Positions 10,363 through 18,094 of a stretch of 51,989 nt of DNA are shown in pieces. Made by a program: the position numbers and the translations under genes. The stretch is from positions 1-51,989 of the forward strand of contig JAISCL010000038.1 of assembly GCA_031265585.1 (NCBI GenBank), given 5' to 3'. The DNA comes from Tannerella sp. Lineage in GTDB: Bacteria; Bacteroidota; Bacteroidia; Bacteroidales; Tannerellaceae. Each line of letters opens with the position of its first letter. Position 1 is the first letter of the stretch. Below the pieces are notes generated by a model that was not told where the DNA came from, did no database searches, and saw only the letters and a list, made by a program, of their open reading frames with translations.

Positions 10363-10962
10363 TTAGAAGAAGACGGAGGCGCTGATCATCCAGGTATGCG
10401 GTTTTCCGCGGTAGCTTTTCGGGTCGCCGGCCTGGAAGGTTTTAAAGTCGTCCGTCAGGCCGAGGCTGTAGGTGACGCCCAGCTGCACGGATCCGAAGAG
10501 TTCGGCGCCGGCCGTGAAGTTCAGTCCGGCTCCGAAGCTTTTGGCTCTGACCTGGTCTTTTACGCCGTCTACGGTTTTTACGTCCCAGACTTTATCGCCG
10601 GCTACCCGGAAGCTGGCATACGGGCCTGCCGACAGGTAAGGGTTGACGAGGGGCAGCCCGAATTTGAACTTGATGTTTACGGGCACGTCGAGGTAGGAGT
10701 TTTTTACCTTTTTTTCGCCGGAATTAAATCCGCGCTGCGTGTAGAGTACCGCGGCGTCGAAGCCGATGCCGCCCTGTCCCGTTGTTACCTCGGCCGCAGG
10801 CCCGATGTGGAAGCCTGTGATGTTGTCCGATTTGAAAACTTCTTTACTGAATTTTACCTTGGAGATGTTGGCTCCGCCTTTTATTCCGAAGCGGAACTGC
10901 GCCTGCATTGTTGAAAAGGTGAACAGTGCTGCGATAACCATAATAATTTTTAATTTTTTCAT
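10363..10962 (-). CDS. Outer-membrane beta-barrel protein (porin family)
   Basis: A 199-residue protein with a Sec signal peptide (MKKLKIIMVIAALFTFSTMQAQ) whose mature part starts FRFGIKGGANISK, the usual opening of the small PorT/OMP_b-brl family in Bacteroidetes. Alternating hydrophobic strands run to a C-terminal aromatic (WMISASVFF), as expected for insertion by the BAM machinery. Small eight-stranded barrels of this type have no assigned transport function and may be structural. It lies 15 bp upstream of priA. A consensus -7 box is at 11029-11036, and a GGAAGCG/CGCTTCC hairpin (10997-11013) lies in its leader. Confidence 0.85.
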   Translation of the reverse strand: MKKLKIIMVIAALFTFSTMQAQFRFGIKGGANISKVKFSKEVFKSDNITGFHIGPAAEVTTGQGGIGFDAAVLYTQRGFNSGEKKVKNSYLDVPVNIKFKFGLPLVNPYLSAGPYASFRVAGDKVWDVKTVDGVKDQVRAKSFGAGLNFTAGAELFGSVQLGVTYSLGLTDDFKTFQAGDPKSYRGKPHTWMISASVFF

Positions 10963-11028
10963 AACATATATTATTTAAATATTTAACATTGGCAGGGGAA
11001 GCGTTACGCTTCCTTTTGCCTGCGAGTG

Positions 11029-11036
11029 CAAATATA
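11029..11036 (-). promoter_or_regulatory. Promoter -7 box for the outer-membrane protein gene
   Basis: Minus-strand TATATTTG matches TAnnTTTG, 66 bp upstream of the start at 10962. No matching -33 TTTG was found at 19-21 bp. Its position just after the terminator of the preceding gene supports it. Confidence 0.45.
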
Positions 11037-11069
11037 ATAAGAAAAAGTGAAAATCCTTCTCGCCGGCGC

Positions 11070-11117
11070 AAAAAAAATACCGCCGGCGCCGGCATTGCGG
11101 GATGCCTGCGCCGGCGG
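11070..11117 (-). terminator. Rho-independent terminator of the 229-aa gene
   Basis: Arms 11080-11095 and 11102-11117 form a long GC-rich stem (16 bp with one mismatch) around a 6-nt loop. On the minus strand it is followed by an eight-base T run (11070-11077). It lies 23 bp beyond the stop of the hypothetical gene at 11141. Confidence 0.85.
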
Positions 11118-11140
11118 TTTCGTTCCGAGCTGTGTGCATT

Positions 11141-11830
11141 CTATGGGACGATTATTTTGATGATGGAGCTCCACGGGCCGAGTTCGCCGCGTGCGTTTTG
11201 CCAGCGTCCGGCCAGGTAGAGGGTTTTGCCTTGCAGCGCCGGGTCGAGGGTAAGCTCGTACGGCGCACGGGTGGCCAGCCTGGAGAAGGCGAGGTCTGCC
11301 GGGTTCTCGATGGGCGTGCTGCTGACGACGTAGTAGATGACGACTCCGGTGAGGTAGTCGGGTACGTTGGACTTGCCGGTGTCTCGGTTGACGAATGTGA
11401 CCCGGATGGTGTAGTTTCCCATCGGACTGGCGTTGATGTCTACGAAGAGCTTGTCGACGGGATGCGGCGAATGTCCGCCCGACGGGCGCGGCGGGAAGCC
11501 CATTTCTTCGAGGGAGGCGTTCGAGACGAGCGGACTGCCTTTTACCGCTCCGTAGAAGGTGCGGTAGATGGGAAAGAATTCCTTTTCGGAGTCTTTGAGG
11601 TTGTCGAGCGCCGTGGAGCTGTTCGTCGCAGGGTCGGCCCATTTCTGGTAGGCCGCTTCATAGATGGTGCTTTTCGGCGCGTAGGCCGTGTCAAACCATG
11701 CACCGCTCGGTGTAGTGGTTGCGAAGCCGATGGTGGCGCGGTTTTCAGGGTCGGACATGAAAGTCGCTGTTTTTGCAATCAGAACGTGGCGGTCTGCGCG
11801 CGTTCCGGGGAACCATTTACTTTCTGACAT
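11141..11830 (-). CDS. Conserved hypothetical protein without a signal peptide
   Basis: 229 residues, function unknown. It begins MSESKWFPGTRADRHVLIAK with no signal peptide or membrane segment, so it is probably cytosolic or exported by a non-Sec route. The N-terminal half is alpha-helical in character. The C-terminal half, from about residue 130, looks like a beta-sandwich with YTIRVTFVNRDTG, YYVVSSTPI and AGRWQNARGELGPWSSIIK, reminiscent of a fibronectin-III fold. I recall similar SKWFP...A-start proteins in Bacteroidetes, none with a known role. It is monocistronic: its own strong terminator lies downstream, and a 20-bp tandem array starts 110 bp upstream. No -7 box was found in the 110 bp before the start. 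Confidence 0.7.
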   Translation of the reverse strand: MSESKWFPGTRADRHVLIAKTATFMSDPENRATIGFATTTPSGAWFDTAYAPKSTIYEAAYQKWADPATNSSTALDNLKDSEKEFFPIYRTFYGAVKGSPLVSNASLEEMGFPPRPSGGHSPHPVDKLFVDINASPMGNYTIRVTFVNRDTGKSNVPDYLTGVVIYYVVSSTPIENPADLAFSRLATRAPYELTLDPALQGKTLYLAGRWQNARGELGPWSSIIKIIVP

Positions 11831-11940
11831 AGTTTTTAAGTTTAATTATTAATATTCAGTGAAAACATTCTGTATTTTTCTGTAACCGTATTTTTCCTTT
11901 GGATTCCCGCTGCATTTTTAACCGCCTGTAAATCAGCAAC

Positions 11941-12300
11941 TATTTTCCGGTATTCCCGCCATTCTCCCGGTTTATTCGCCATTCTCCCGGTTTATTCGCC
12001 ATTCTCCCGGTTTATTCGCCATTCTCCCGGTTTATTCGCCATTTTCCCGGTTTATTCGCCGTTTTCCCGGTTTATTCGCCATTCTCCCGGTTTATTCGCC
12101 ATTTTCCCGGTTTATTTGCCATTCTCCCGGTTTATTCGCCATTTTCCCGGTTTATTTGCCATTCTCCCGGTTTATTTGCCATTCTCCCGGTTTATTTGCC
12201 ATTCTCCCGGTTTATTCGCCGTTTTCCCGGTTTATTCGCCGGATTCCCGGTTTATTCGCCGTTTTCCCGGTTTATTCGCCGGATTCCCGGTATTCCGGCC
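11941..12300. repeat. Tandem array of 20-bp units (about 18 copies)
   Basis: Seventeen units run without interruption from 11961 to 12300, preceded by one degenerate copy at 11941-11960. The plus-strand unit is ATTCTCCCGGTTTATTCGCC. The segment TCCCGGTTTATT(C/T)GCC is invariant in all but the last copy; the first four bases vary (ATTC, ATTT, GTTT, GGAT). The last four copies alternate GTTT/GGAT, giving a 40-bp higher-order repeat. There are no spacers, so it is not CRISPR. The 20-bp period is not a multiple of three and contains no stop, so all plus frames are open with the same cycling peptide; I read it as non-coding. It fills most of the 602-bp gap between the hypothetical gene and the antiporter gene; the remaining 12301-12432 is T-rich with nothing recognisable. 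Confidence 0.95.
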
Positions 12301-12432
12301 GGGGCCTGGGTTGCGGAAATATTTCAAGGAACTTTTTACGGATGCGAAGATACTGCTTTTTTTTTATACCGTGCAAATTTTTTCCGGTTTTTTTTTAAAA
12401 ATTAATCGGATACGCTGCCGGGGGCGCTTCTT

Positions 12433-14760
12433 TTAGCGGATATTCTTATCGAACCGGTCCAGTTTTTCCTGTTCGCCGGCCAGGAGCAGCGTGTCGCTTT
12501 CACGGAAGATGAAATCGGATGAAAAATTGACGATGGACTCGTTCCCGCGCTCGATTGCGAGGAGGAGGGTTTCCGTCTTTTCGCGCAGGCGGAGTTCCTT
12601 GACGGACTTTCCGGCCAGCGGGGAACCGGCCTCAATCCCGTACCGCGAGAGGCTGATGTGATGCGACGGCGGGTCTTCATAATTGCCGGCAGATTTCCGG
12701 TCTTCAATCGAGAGCGTCAGTTTTTGCAACTCTTCATCGCATCCGGAGACGACAATCCGGTCATGCGGGTAGATATATTCGCCGGCCCCGGGGATGTTTA
12801 TCTTCCGGCTTCCACGCAGGATCGTGATGACGGAGACGCCCGTTTTCTGTTTAAACCGCAGTTCCGACAGCGTCTTTCCGATGATGGGGGAATCCGGCGA
12901 TATTTCAAACTCTTCTATATGGATTTCCCTTGCCTTCATATCATTAGCGACAGCCGCCGGGATGGCCGCCTTTTTTTCTTCGTAAGCCTGTTTCCGGTCC
13001 AGGTTTTTCAGGAAATGCGCTTCGAGCCTGCGCGACTGCCTTTTCAGTCCGCGCGAGAATATAATCCCCGCAGTTACGGCCAGGGCGATGAGAATCAGCA
13101 GCGCCCTGGCTATCGAAAAGAGCGGAAAGAGGACGACGGATACGAACAGGATGGCGATGGCGATCCGCAGGACAGTCAGCGACGCGAGCACGGCCCGGTT
13201 AAAGCGTCCGTCGTTCCACAGCTCCCGGAACTCCGGCGATCTGTTCTTCTTCATAATCATAGCCCTCAGGAAAGGCGCCATCAGCGCCAGCGTAACGGCG
13301 GCCGACAGTACCGCCCCCCAGACGCCGGGAAGGCCCTTCACAATAACCGGTATGACATAAGCCCTGCCTAAAAACAGGACCGCAAGCGAGAGCGTACCGT
13401 AAACGCCCGTCTGCACCAGGATACTGCGCAGCAGCCTGCGCCGGCTGTCCGGCCTGTTCACCACGCTGACGCCCGAAGAGGCATAGCCGCGGATCAGCTT
13501 ATTCCATCCGGCCGGCGCATGCTTTTCGATGTAGCCGGACAGGGCCGGGGAGATTTTAATAAAATAAGGCGTCGTGAACGTCGTAATGACCGATACGGCC
13601 ACAATAATCGGATAGAGCACCTCGCTGATCACGCCCAGGCTCATCCCCAGCGTGGCGATGATAAAAGAAAATTCCCCGATCTGTGCAAGGCTGAATCCCG
13701 ACTGTACGGCCACCTTGAGGCCCTGCCCGGATGCAATCACGCCCAGCGTGGCGAAAATAACCCGCCCGGCCAGTACCGTGGCCGTCAGCAGCAGCACGAG
13801 GCCGCCCTGTTGCCACACAACCGCAAGGTCCATCGTCATCCCGACAGAGACAAAAAAGATGGCTCCGAAGAAATTCTTCAACGGCTCTATCAGGTGTTCG
13901 ATATGCCTGGATTCGATCGTCTCGGCCAGGATCGACCCCATAATAAAGGCTCCCAGCGCTGCCGAAAACCCGACGGAGGAAGCAAACAGAACCATCCCCA
14001 GGCACAGTCCTGCAGTGATAATCAGCAGCGTTTCATCATTCAGGTACTTCCCCGTTTTTTTCAACACGGAGGGAATCAGGTAAATACCGGCAACAAACCA
14101 TATAAATATGAAAAATAACAGCTTAAAGAGGCTGCCCGCCAGTTCCGCTCCCTCAAAATGCCGGCTGACGGCCACGGTCGACAGCAGCACCATCATCAGG
14201 ATAGCCGCCAGGTCTTCGACGATCAGCATGGCGAATACGATATTGGCAAGTTTCGTTTTCTGCAGCCGCATGTCGTTAAAAGCCTTTATAATTATCGTCG
14301 TAGACGACATGGACAACATGCCGCCCAGGAAGACGCTGTCCAGGTCTTCCCACCCCAGCAGCTTTCCCACGCCATACCCGATCACAATCATGGATCCCAT
14401 ATTAATCAGCGTCGCAACGGAAGCCGTCCCGCCTACTTTCAGCAGCTTCTTGAAACTAAACTCCAGCCCCAGGGCGAACAGCAGGAAGATAACGCCGATA
14501 TCCGCCCACGTCGTTATATCATCCATATCCTTCACCGTAGGAATCCGTTCAAAATAACCGGCAATCTGTTCACCCCGGCTGCCGAAAAGATCCCTCGCCA
14601 GTTTTACAAGCGCATTATTAATATGCGGCCCCGCAAAAAAGCCGGCCACAATATAGCCCAGCACAACCGGCTGCTTCAGCCACTTAAACAGTACCGTAAA
14701 CAGGCCGGCAGATATGAGGATGAGCGCAAGGTCTTGTATAAAATCAGGCAAATGTCCCAT
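12433..14760 (-). CDS. CPA2-family monovalent cation/proton antiporter with TrkA-C domains (KefB-like)
   Basis: Inner-membrane antiporter exchanging K+ or Na+ for protons. 775 residues. The N-terminal half (about residues 1-420) has a dozen membrane segments with the CPA2 motifs FKWLKQPVVLGYIVAGFFAGPH and FLLFALGLEFSFKKL. A second membrane cluster spans about 450-570, followed by two TrkA-C (RCK-C) ligand-sensing domains: one at about 625-690 (SPIIGKTLSELRF) and one from about 700 to the end (GSPLAGKSVKELRLREKTE). The Rossmann RCK-N domain of KefB/KefC is not apparent, so gating probably differs from the glutathione-regulated proteins. It is divergent from the nucleoside phosphorylase gene. 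Confidence 0.9.
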   Translation of the reverse strand: MGHLPDFIQDLALILISAGLFTVLFKWLKQPVVLGYIVAGFFAGPHINNALVKLARDLFGSRGEQIAGYFERIPTVKDMDDITTWADIGVIFLLFALGLEFSFKKLLKVGGTASVATLINMGSMIVIGYGVGKLLGWEDLDSVFLGGMLSMSSTTIIIKAFNDMRLQKTKLANIVFAMLIVEDLAAILMMVLLSTVAVSRHFEGAELAGSLFKLLFFIFIWFVAGIYLIPSVLKKTGKYLNDETLLIITAGLCLGMVLFASSVGFSAALGAFIMGSILAETIESRHIEHLIEPLKNFFGAIFFVSVGMTMDLAVVWQQGGLVLLLTATVLAGRVIFATLGVIASGQGLKVAVQSGFSLAQIGEFSFIIATLGMSLGVISEVLYPIIVAVSVITTFTTPYFIKISPALSGYIEKHAPAGWNKLIRGYASSGVSVVNRPDSRRRLLRSILVQTGVYGTLSLAVLFLGRAYVIPVIVKGLPGVWGAVLSAAVTLALMAPFLRAMIMKKNRSPEFRELWNDGRFNRAVLASLTVLRIAIAILFVSVVLFPLFSIARALLILIALAVTAGIIFSRGLKRQSRRLEAHFLKNLDRKQAYEEKKAAIPAAVANDMKAREIHIEEFEISPDSPIIGKTLSELRFKQKTGVSVITILRGSRKINIPGAGEYIYPHDRIVVSGCDEELQKLTLSIEDRKSAGNYEDPPSHHISLSRYGIEAGSPLAGKSVKELRLREKTETLLLAIERGNESIVNFSSDFIFRESDTLLLAGEQEKLDRFDKNIR

Positions 14761-14832
14761 AAGAGATAATTTTTATTGATTATTGATTCTCCGGATCGAC
14801 AGGGTCACGCGTACCTGTCCGGTTCCCGGCGG

Positions 14833-14862
14833 CAAAGGTAATACTTTTTTTGTCCCTTCAAA
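14833..14862 (-). promoter_or_regulatory. Promoter of the antiporter gene
   Basis: On the minus strand a -33 TTTG (14859-14862) is separated by 18 bp from the -7 box TACCTTTG (14833-14840), a close match to the Bacteroidetes promoter architecture. It is interleaved with the divergent promoter of the phosphorylase gene. Confidence 0.65.
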
Positions 14863-14879
14863 AGGATTTGTTAAATTTG
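14849..14879 (+). promoter_or_regulatory. Promoter of the purine nucleoside phosphorylase gene
   Basis: A -33 TTTG (14849-14852), a 19-bp spacer and the -7 box TAAATTTG (14872-14879) match the Bacteroidetes consensus well. The predicted transcript start is about 15 bp before the ATG at 14902, giving a very short leader. Confidence 0.7.
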
Positions 14880-14901
14880 CAGGGCAATAAACGAAAAGGC
14901 A

Positions 14902-15720
14902 ATGAAAACAGATTATCAGGAAGCGGCAGATTATATTGCCGGACGAACAGAAGGACAAAAGCCGGCTACGGCAATCATACTGGGAAGCGGACTGGGCGCG
15001 CTGGCTGACAGGATAACGGATCCGACCGTGATCCCGTACCGCGAAATACCGCATTTTGCACACTCCACGGCAGCCGGCCACCGGGGCCGCCTCATCTCCG
15101 GGAACCTGGCGGGAAAGCCCGTCCTGGCCATGCAGGGACGGTTCCATTATTACGAAGGATATACGATGCGGCAGGTAACTTTCCCCGTCCGCGTAATGAA
15201 ATTGCTGGGGATTAAAAACCTGCTCGTCTCGAACGCTGCGGGCGGCATCAACAGCGCCTTTAAGACCGGCGACCTGATGATCATCCGCGACCATATCAAC
15301 CTGCTCCCCAATCCGCTTATCGGGAAAAACGACGATTCGTTCGGCCCGCGCTTCCCGGATATGACCCGCGCTTATGACCGCGAACTGATCCACCGCATGG
15401 AAGAAATAGCCGCTTCACAGGGTATCCCGGTAAAAAAAGGCGTCTATGTCGGGCTGACGGGGCCGTCTTATGAAACGCCCGCCGAATATGCCTTCTACGG
15501 GAGAGCCGGCGGTGATGCTGTCGGGATGAGCACCGTACCGGAAGTAATCGTAGCCCGCCATGCCGGACTGCGCGTATTCGGCATGTCCGTTATTACAAAC
15601 GAAGGATATCATTTTGCAGACGATTTCGTAAACAATGGCGACGACGTAATCAAAACCGCCGGCCGAACCGCCGATAAAATGAGCCTGCTATTCGCTGAGC
15701 TTGTTTCCGGAGCCGGATAG
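14902..15720 (+). CDS. punA: Purine-nucleoside phosphorylase (trimeric, PunA type)
   Basis: Cytosolic enzyme cleaving purine (deoxy)ribonucleosides with phosphate in purine salvage. 272 residues, the normal size for the trimeric class. Visible signatures are the phosphate-binding IILGSGLG near the N-terminus, [10 protein letters not shown] with the catalytic-loop His, NAAGGIN, the purine-site [13 protein letters not shown] with its Glu, [13 protein letters not shown], and ITNEGYHF, which supplies the base-contacting Asn. The ATG at 14902 follows a consensus promoter closely. It is the last housekeeping gene before the mannan locus. Confidence 0.95.
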   Translation: MKTDYQEAADYIAGRTEGQKPATAIILGSGLGALADRITDPTVIPYREIPHFAHSTAAGHRGRLISGNLAGKPVLAMQGRFHYYEGYTMRQVTFPVRVMKLLGIKNLLVSNAAGGINSAFKTGDLMIIRDHINLLPNPLIGKNDDSFGPRFPDMTRAYDRELIHRMEEIAASQGIPVKKGVYVGLTGPSYETPAEYAFYGRAGGDAVGMSTVPEVIVARHAGLRVFGMSVITNEGYHFADDFVNNGDDVIKTAGRTADKMSLLFAELVSGAG

Positions 15721-15898
15721 CTTCCGGCACGCGAAAGATACACCCCTACATATATGGAAGAGCAAAAGCATGACATAAATTTCAAATTTCAACTTTCCAC
15801 TCAATAAGTCCGGTTTTGATACAAATTAGGCGAAGGATCAGATGGCCGTTTCCCCAAAAAGTTATATTTTCGCGCCCGAACAATTATTATATGTATAC

Positions 15899-18049
15899 AT
15901 GACAAAACAAATTCTTTCTTTCCTGACTCTTTTTACCCTGTTTGCCTGCAACATGCCGGGCAGGCAGCCGGCGGATTACGTAAATCCCTTCCTCGGAACG
16001 GCAACCCTCTGGGAACGCGAAGACCTGGGATATACCCGCAAGCTAAAAGAACGTACCTGGGGCGCCGAAGTATTCCCGGGCGCATCGCTTCCCAATGCAA
16101 TGGTTCAGTTAAGCCCCGTCACCCGCTTCCGCAGCGGGGCGGGGTATCAGTATGAAGACACCGTCATCTACGGATTCAGCCACACCAACAAAGGGCACTG
16201 GAACCTGCTGCATTTTCCGGTGCTTCCCGTAACGGGCGCCCTGTCGCCGGGAGATTTCCGTTCGGGATTCAGCCACCGCAACGAGTCGGCGCGACCGGGA
16301 TATTACCGGGTTTTCCTGGAACGGTACGGAGTAAATGCCGAACTGACCTCCACACTTCGCTGCGGATACCATAAATATACGTTCAGAGAAGGCGATGATA
16401 AAAAACTGCTGGCGGATATGACACGGTCGAATAACCGCGTCAGCGAATGGAACATCCGGAAAACGGACGAAAACGTATTTACCGGCTTCCAGCACGCGGA
16501 GGGAAAGATGTATTTTTATGCCGTATCCAATTATGAAATTGAAAATATTGAACAACTGGTTGACGACCGGCACGAGGTATCGGTCGTTAACTTCAGAGAC
16601 AGTAAAGGTAAAAAGCCGCTGGAACTGAAGATCGGCTTCTCGTTTGTCAGTGTGGAAAACGCGCAGATGAACCTGGAAAAGGAAATGCTCCGTAAGCCTT
16701 TTGAACAGGTTTGCCGGGAAGCGGACGAGACGTGGGGCAAGCTGTTATCCGCCATACGCGTGACGGGAGGAACCGAACGCGAAAAAGGCATCTTCTATTC
16801 CTGCCTCTACCGCTCCTTCCTCTGGCCCGCCCTGCGCAGCGATGTGAACTGCGACTACACGGACGCCCGCGGAGAACAGGCCAATAGCGGTTTCCACTAT
16901 TATACCGACCCCTCCTTCTGGGATGATTACCGCAACAAGCTGGTTCTCCTGGCCATGCTCTCCCCGGAGGTAACGGTCGACGTGATCAAGTCGATTACCG
17001 ATCGCGGAGAGAAACGGGGCGGCGGCTATATGCCCACCTTCTTTCACGGCGATCACGCGTCCGTCTTTGTGGCCGGGACCTACCTCCGCGGGATCAGGGA
17101 TTTCGATCTGGAACGCGCGTACCGGCTGCTGCTCAAAAACGCAACCGTCCCGGGACGCGGAGGCCGCCCCTACCTGGATGAATATATGGAACGGGGCTGG
17201 ATTGCAGAAAAAGATACGGTAAATGTGCCTACATGGGACGAATACAAGGCTGCCGTCACCAAAACCGTAGAATATGCGTATGACGACTATGCAACCGCCC
17301 TGATCGCCGGAGAACTCGGAAAAGAAAATGATTATCAGATGCTGATGGCGCGCGCGGGCAACTATAAAAAACTCTTTGACCCCTCTACCGGATTCTGGCG
17401 CGGACGGATTGACAGCGGAGACTGGATCGAAGACTTTGACCCGTATTATCCCTACTATGCCTATATGTACAGGGAAGCCAACGCCTGGCAGTCGCTCTTC
17501 TTCGCCCCGCATGATCCGGAGGGCATGATCGCGCTTTATCCAAGCCATGAAGCGGTGGAGAAAAAGCTTGACTCGCTCTTCTCCGAACCATGGAGGGGAT
17601 ACGAGGCGCACAACCTCACCGGATTCATCGGCAATTACTGCCACGGCAACCAGCCTGACCACAGCGTCCCGTACACCTATTATTTTATAGGAAAGCAGGA
17701 AAAGTCGCAGGTAATCATAGACAGCATCCTGAATCATTATTATGACATGGGCGCCGAAAAATTAGCATATGCGGGGATGGATGATGCCGGTGAAATGTCG
17801 GCCTGGTATGTATTTAACGCCATCGGGCTGTACACCTATTCGCCTGCCGATCCCCGGTATATCATCTCGGCGCCGTTATTTGAGAGCGTGAAGTTCACGC
17901 TGGACGATCACACGGCTTTCACGGTCACCAGGCAGGGGCGCGGAAAGAAAATCACCGGAATCACGTACGGAGGCGAAGCGCTCGACGGCTGGTTTATCTC
18001 CCATAAAAAACTGAAAGAGGGAAAAGAACTGATTATCTCCCTCGAATAG
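15899..18049 (+). CDS. GH92 exo-alpha-mannosidase-like lipoprotein with Gln at the acid position
   Basis: I start it at the ATG at 15899 (716 aa) because the lipoprotein signal MTKQILSFLTLFTLFAC begins there; an upstream in-frame ATG at 15842 adds unrelated residues. Family GH92 is recognised from YVNPFLGTA near the mature N-terminus, FPGASLPNAMVQLSP, the central helical catalytic domain, and MDDAGEMSAWYVFNAIG with the paired acids near the C-terminus. GH92 enzymes are calcium-dependent inverting exo-alpha-mannosidases. The motif that is usually GNEP reads GNQPDHS here, so the expected general acid is Gln585. The motif near residue 95 (SHTNKGHWNLLHFP) also departs from the usual SHTHLSG form. 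It is 45 bp upstream of the GH125 gene and probably co-transcribed with it. Confidence 0.88.
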   Translation: MTKQILSFLTLFTLFACNMPGRQPADYVNPFLGTATLWEREDLGYTRKLKERTWGAEVFPGASLPNAMVQLSPVTRFRSGAGYQYEDTVIYGFSHTNKGHWNLLHFPVLPVTGALSPGDFRSGFSHRNESARPGYYRVFLERYGVNAELTSTLRCGYHKYTFREGDDKKLLADMTRSNNRVSEWNIRKTDENVFTGFQHAEGKMYFYAVSNYEIENIEQLVDDRHEVSVVNFRDSKGKKPLELKIGFSFVSVENAQMNLEKEMLRKPFEQVCREADETWGKLLSAIRVTGGTEREKGIFYSCLYRSFLWPALRSDVNCDYTDARGEQANSGFHYYTDPSFWDDYRNKLVLLAMLSPEVTVDVIKSITDRGEKRGGGYMPTFFHGDHASVFVAGTYLRGIRDFDLERAYRLLLKNATVPGRGGRPYLDEYMERGWIAEKDTVNVPTWDEYKAAVTKTVEYAYDDYATALIAGELGKENDYQMLMARAGNYKKLFDPSTGFWRGRIDSGDWIEDFDPYYPYYAYMYREANAWQSLFFAPHDPEGMIALYPSHEAVEKKLDSLFSEPWRGYEAHNLTGFIGNYCHGNQPDHSVPYTYYFIGKQEKSQVIIDSILNHYYDMGAEKLAYAGMDDAGEMSAWYVFNAIGLYTYSPADPRYIISAPLFESVKFTLDDHTAFTVTRQGRGKKITGITYGGEALDGWFISHKKLKEGKELIISLE

Positions 18050-18094
18050 GGAGAATGTACGGAAAATTTATCGCAAAATAAAAAAAAAACAGAA

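Noticed and set aside
9952-10914. 320-codon plus-strand frame spanning priA and the outer-membrane protein gene
   Set aside because: Antisense to two recognised genes and without known motifs.
11941-12300. CRISPR array
   Set aside because: Units are 20 bp, directly abutting and without spacers, and no cas gene is nearby.
11950-12436. Three overlapping plus-strand frames encoding cycling peptides (PFSRFIRxFPGLFA)
   Set aside because: They are the three phases of a 20-bp repeat that lacks stop codons; there is no ATG in the units and no reason to expect translation.
16745-17737. 330-codon antisense frame within GH92
   Set aside because: Shadow of a well-supported gene; no motif or start context.
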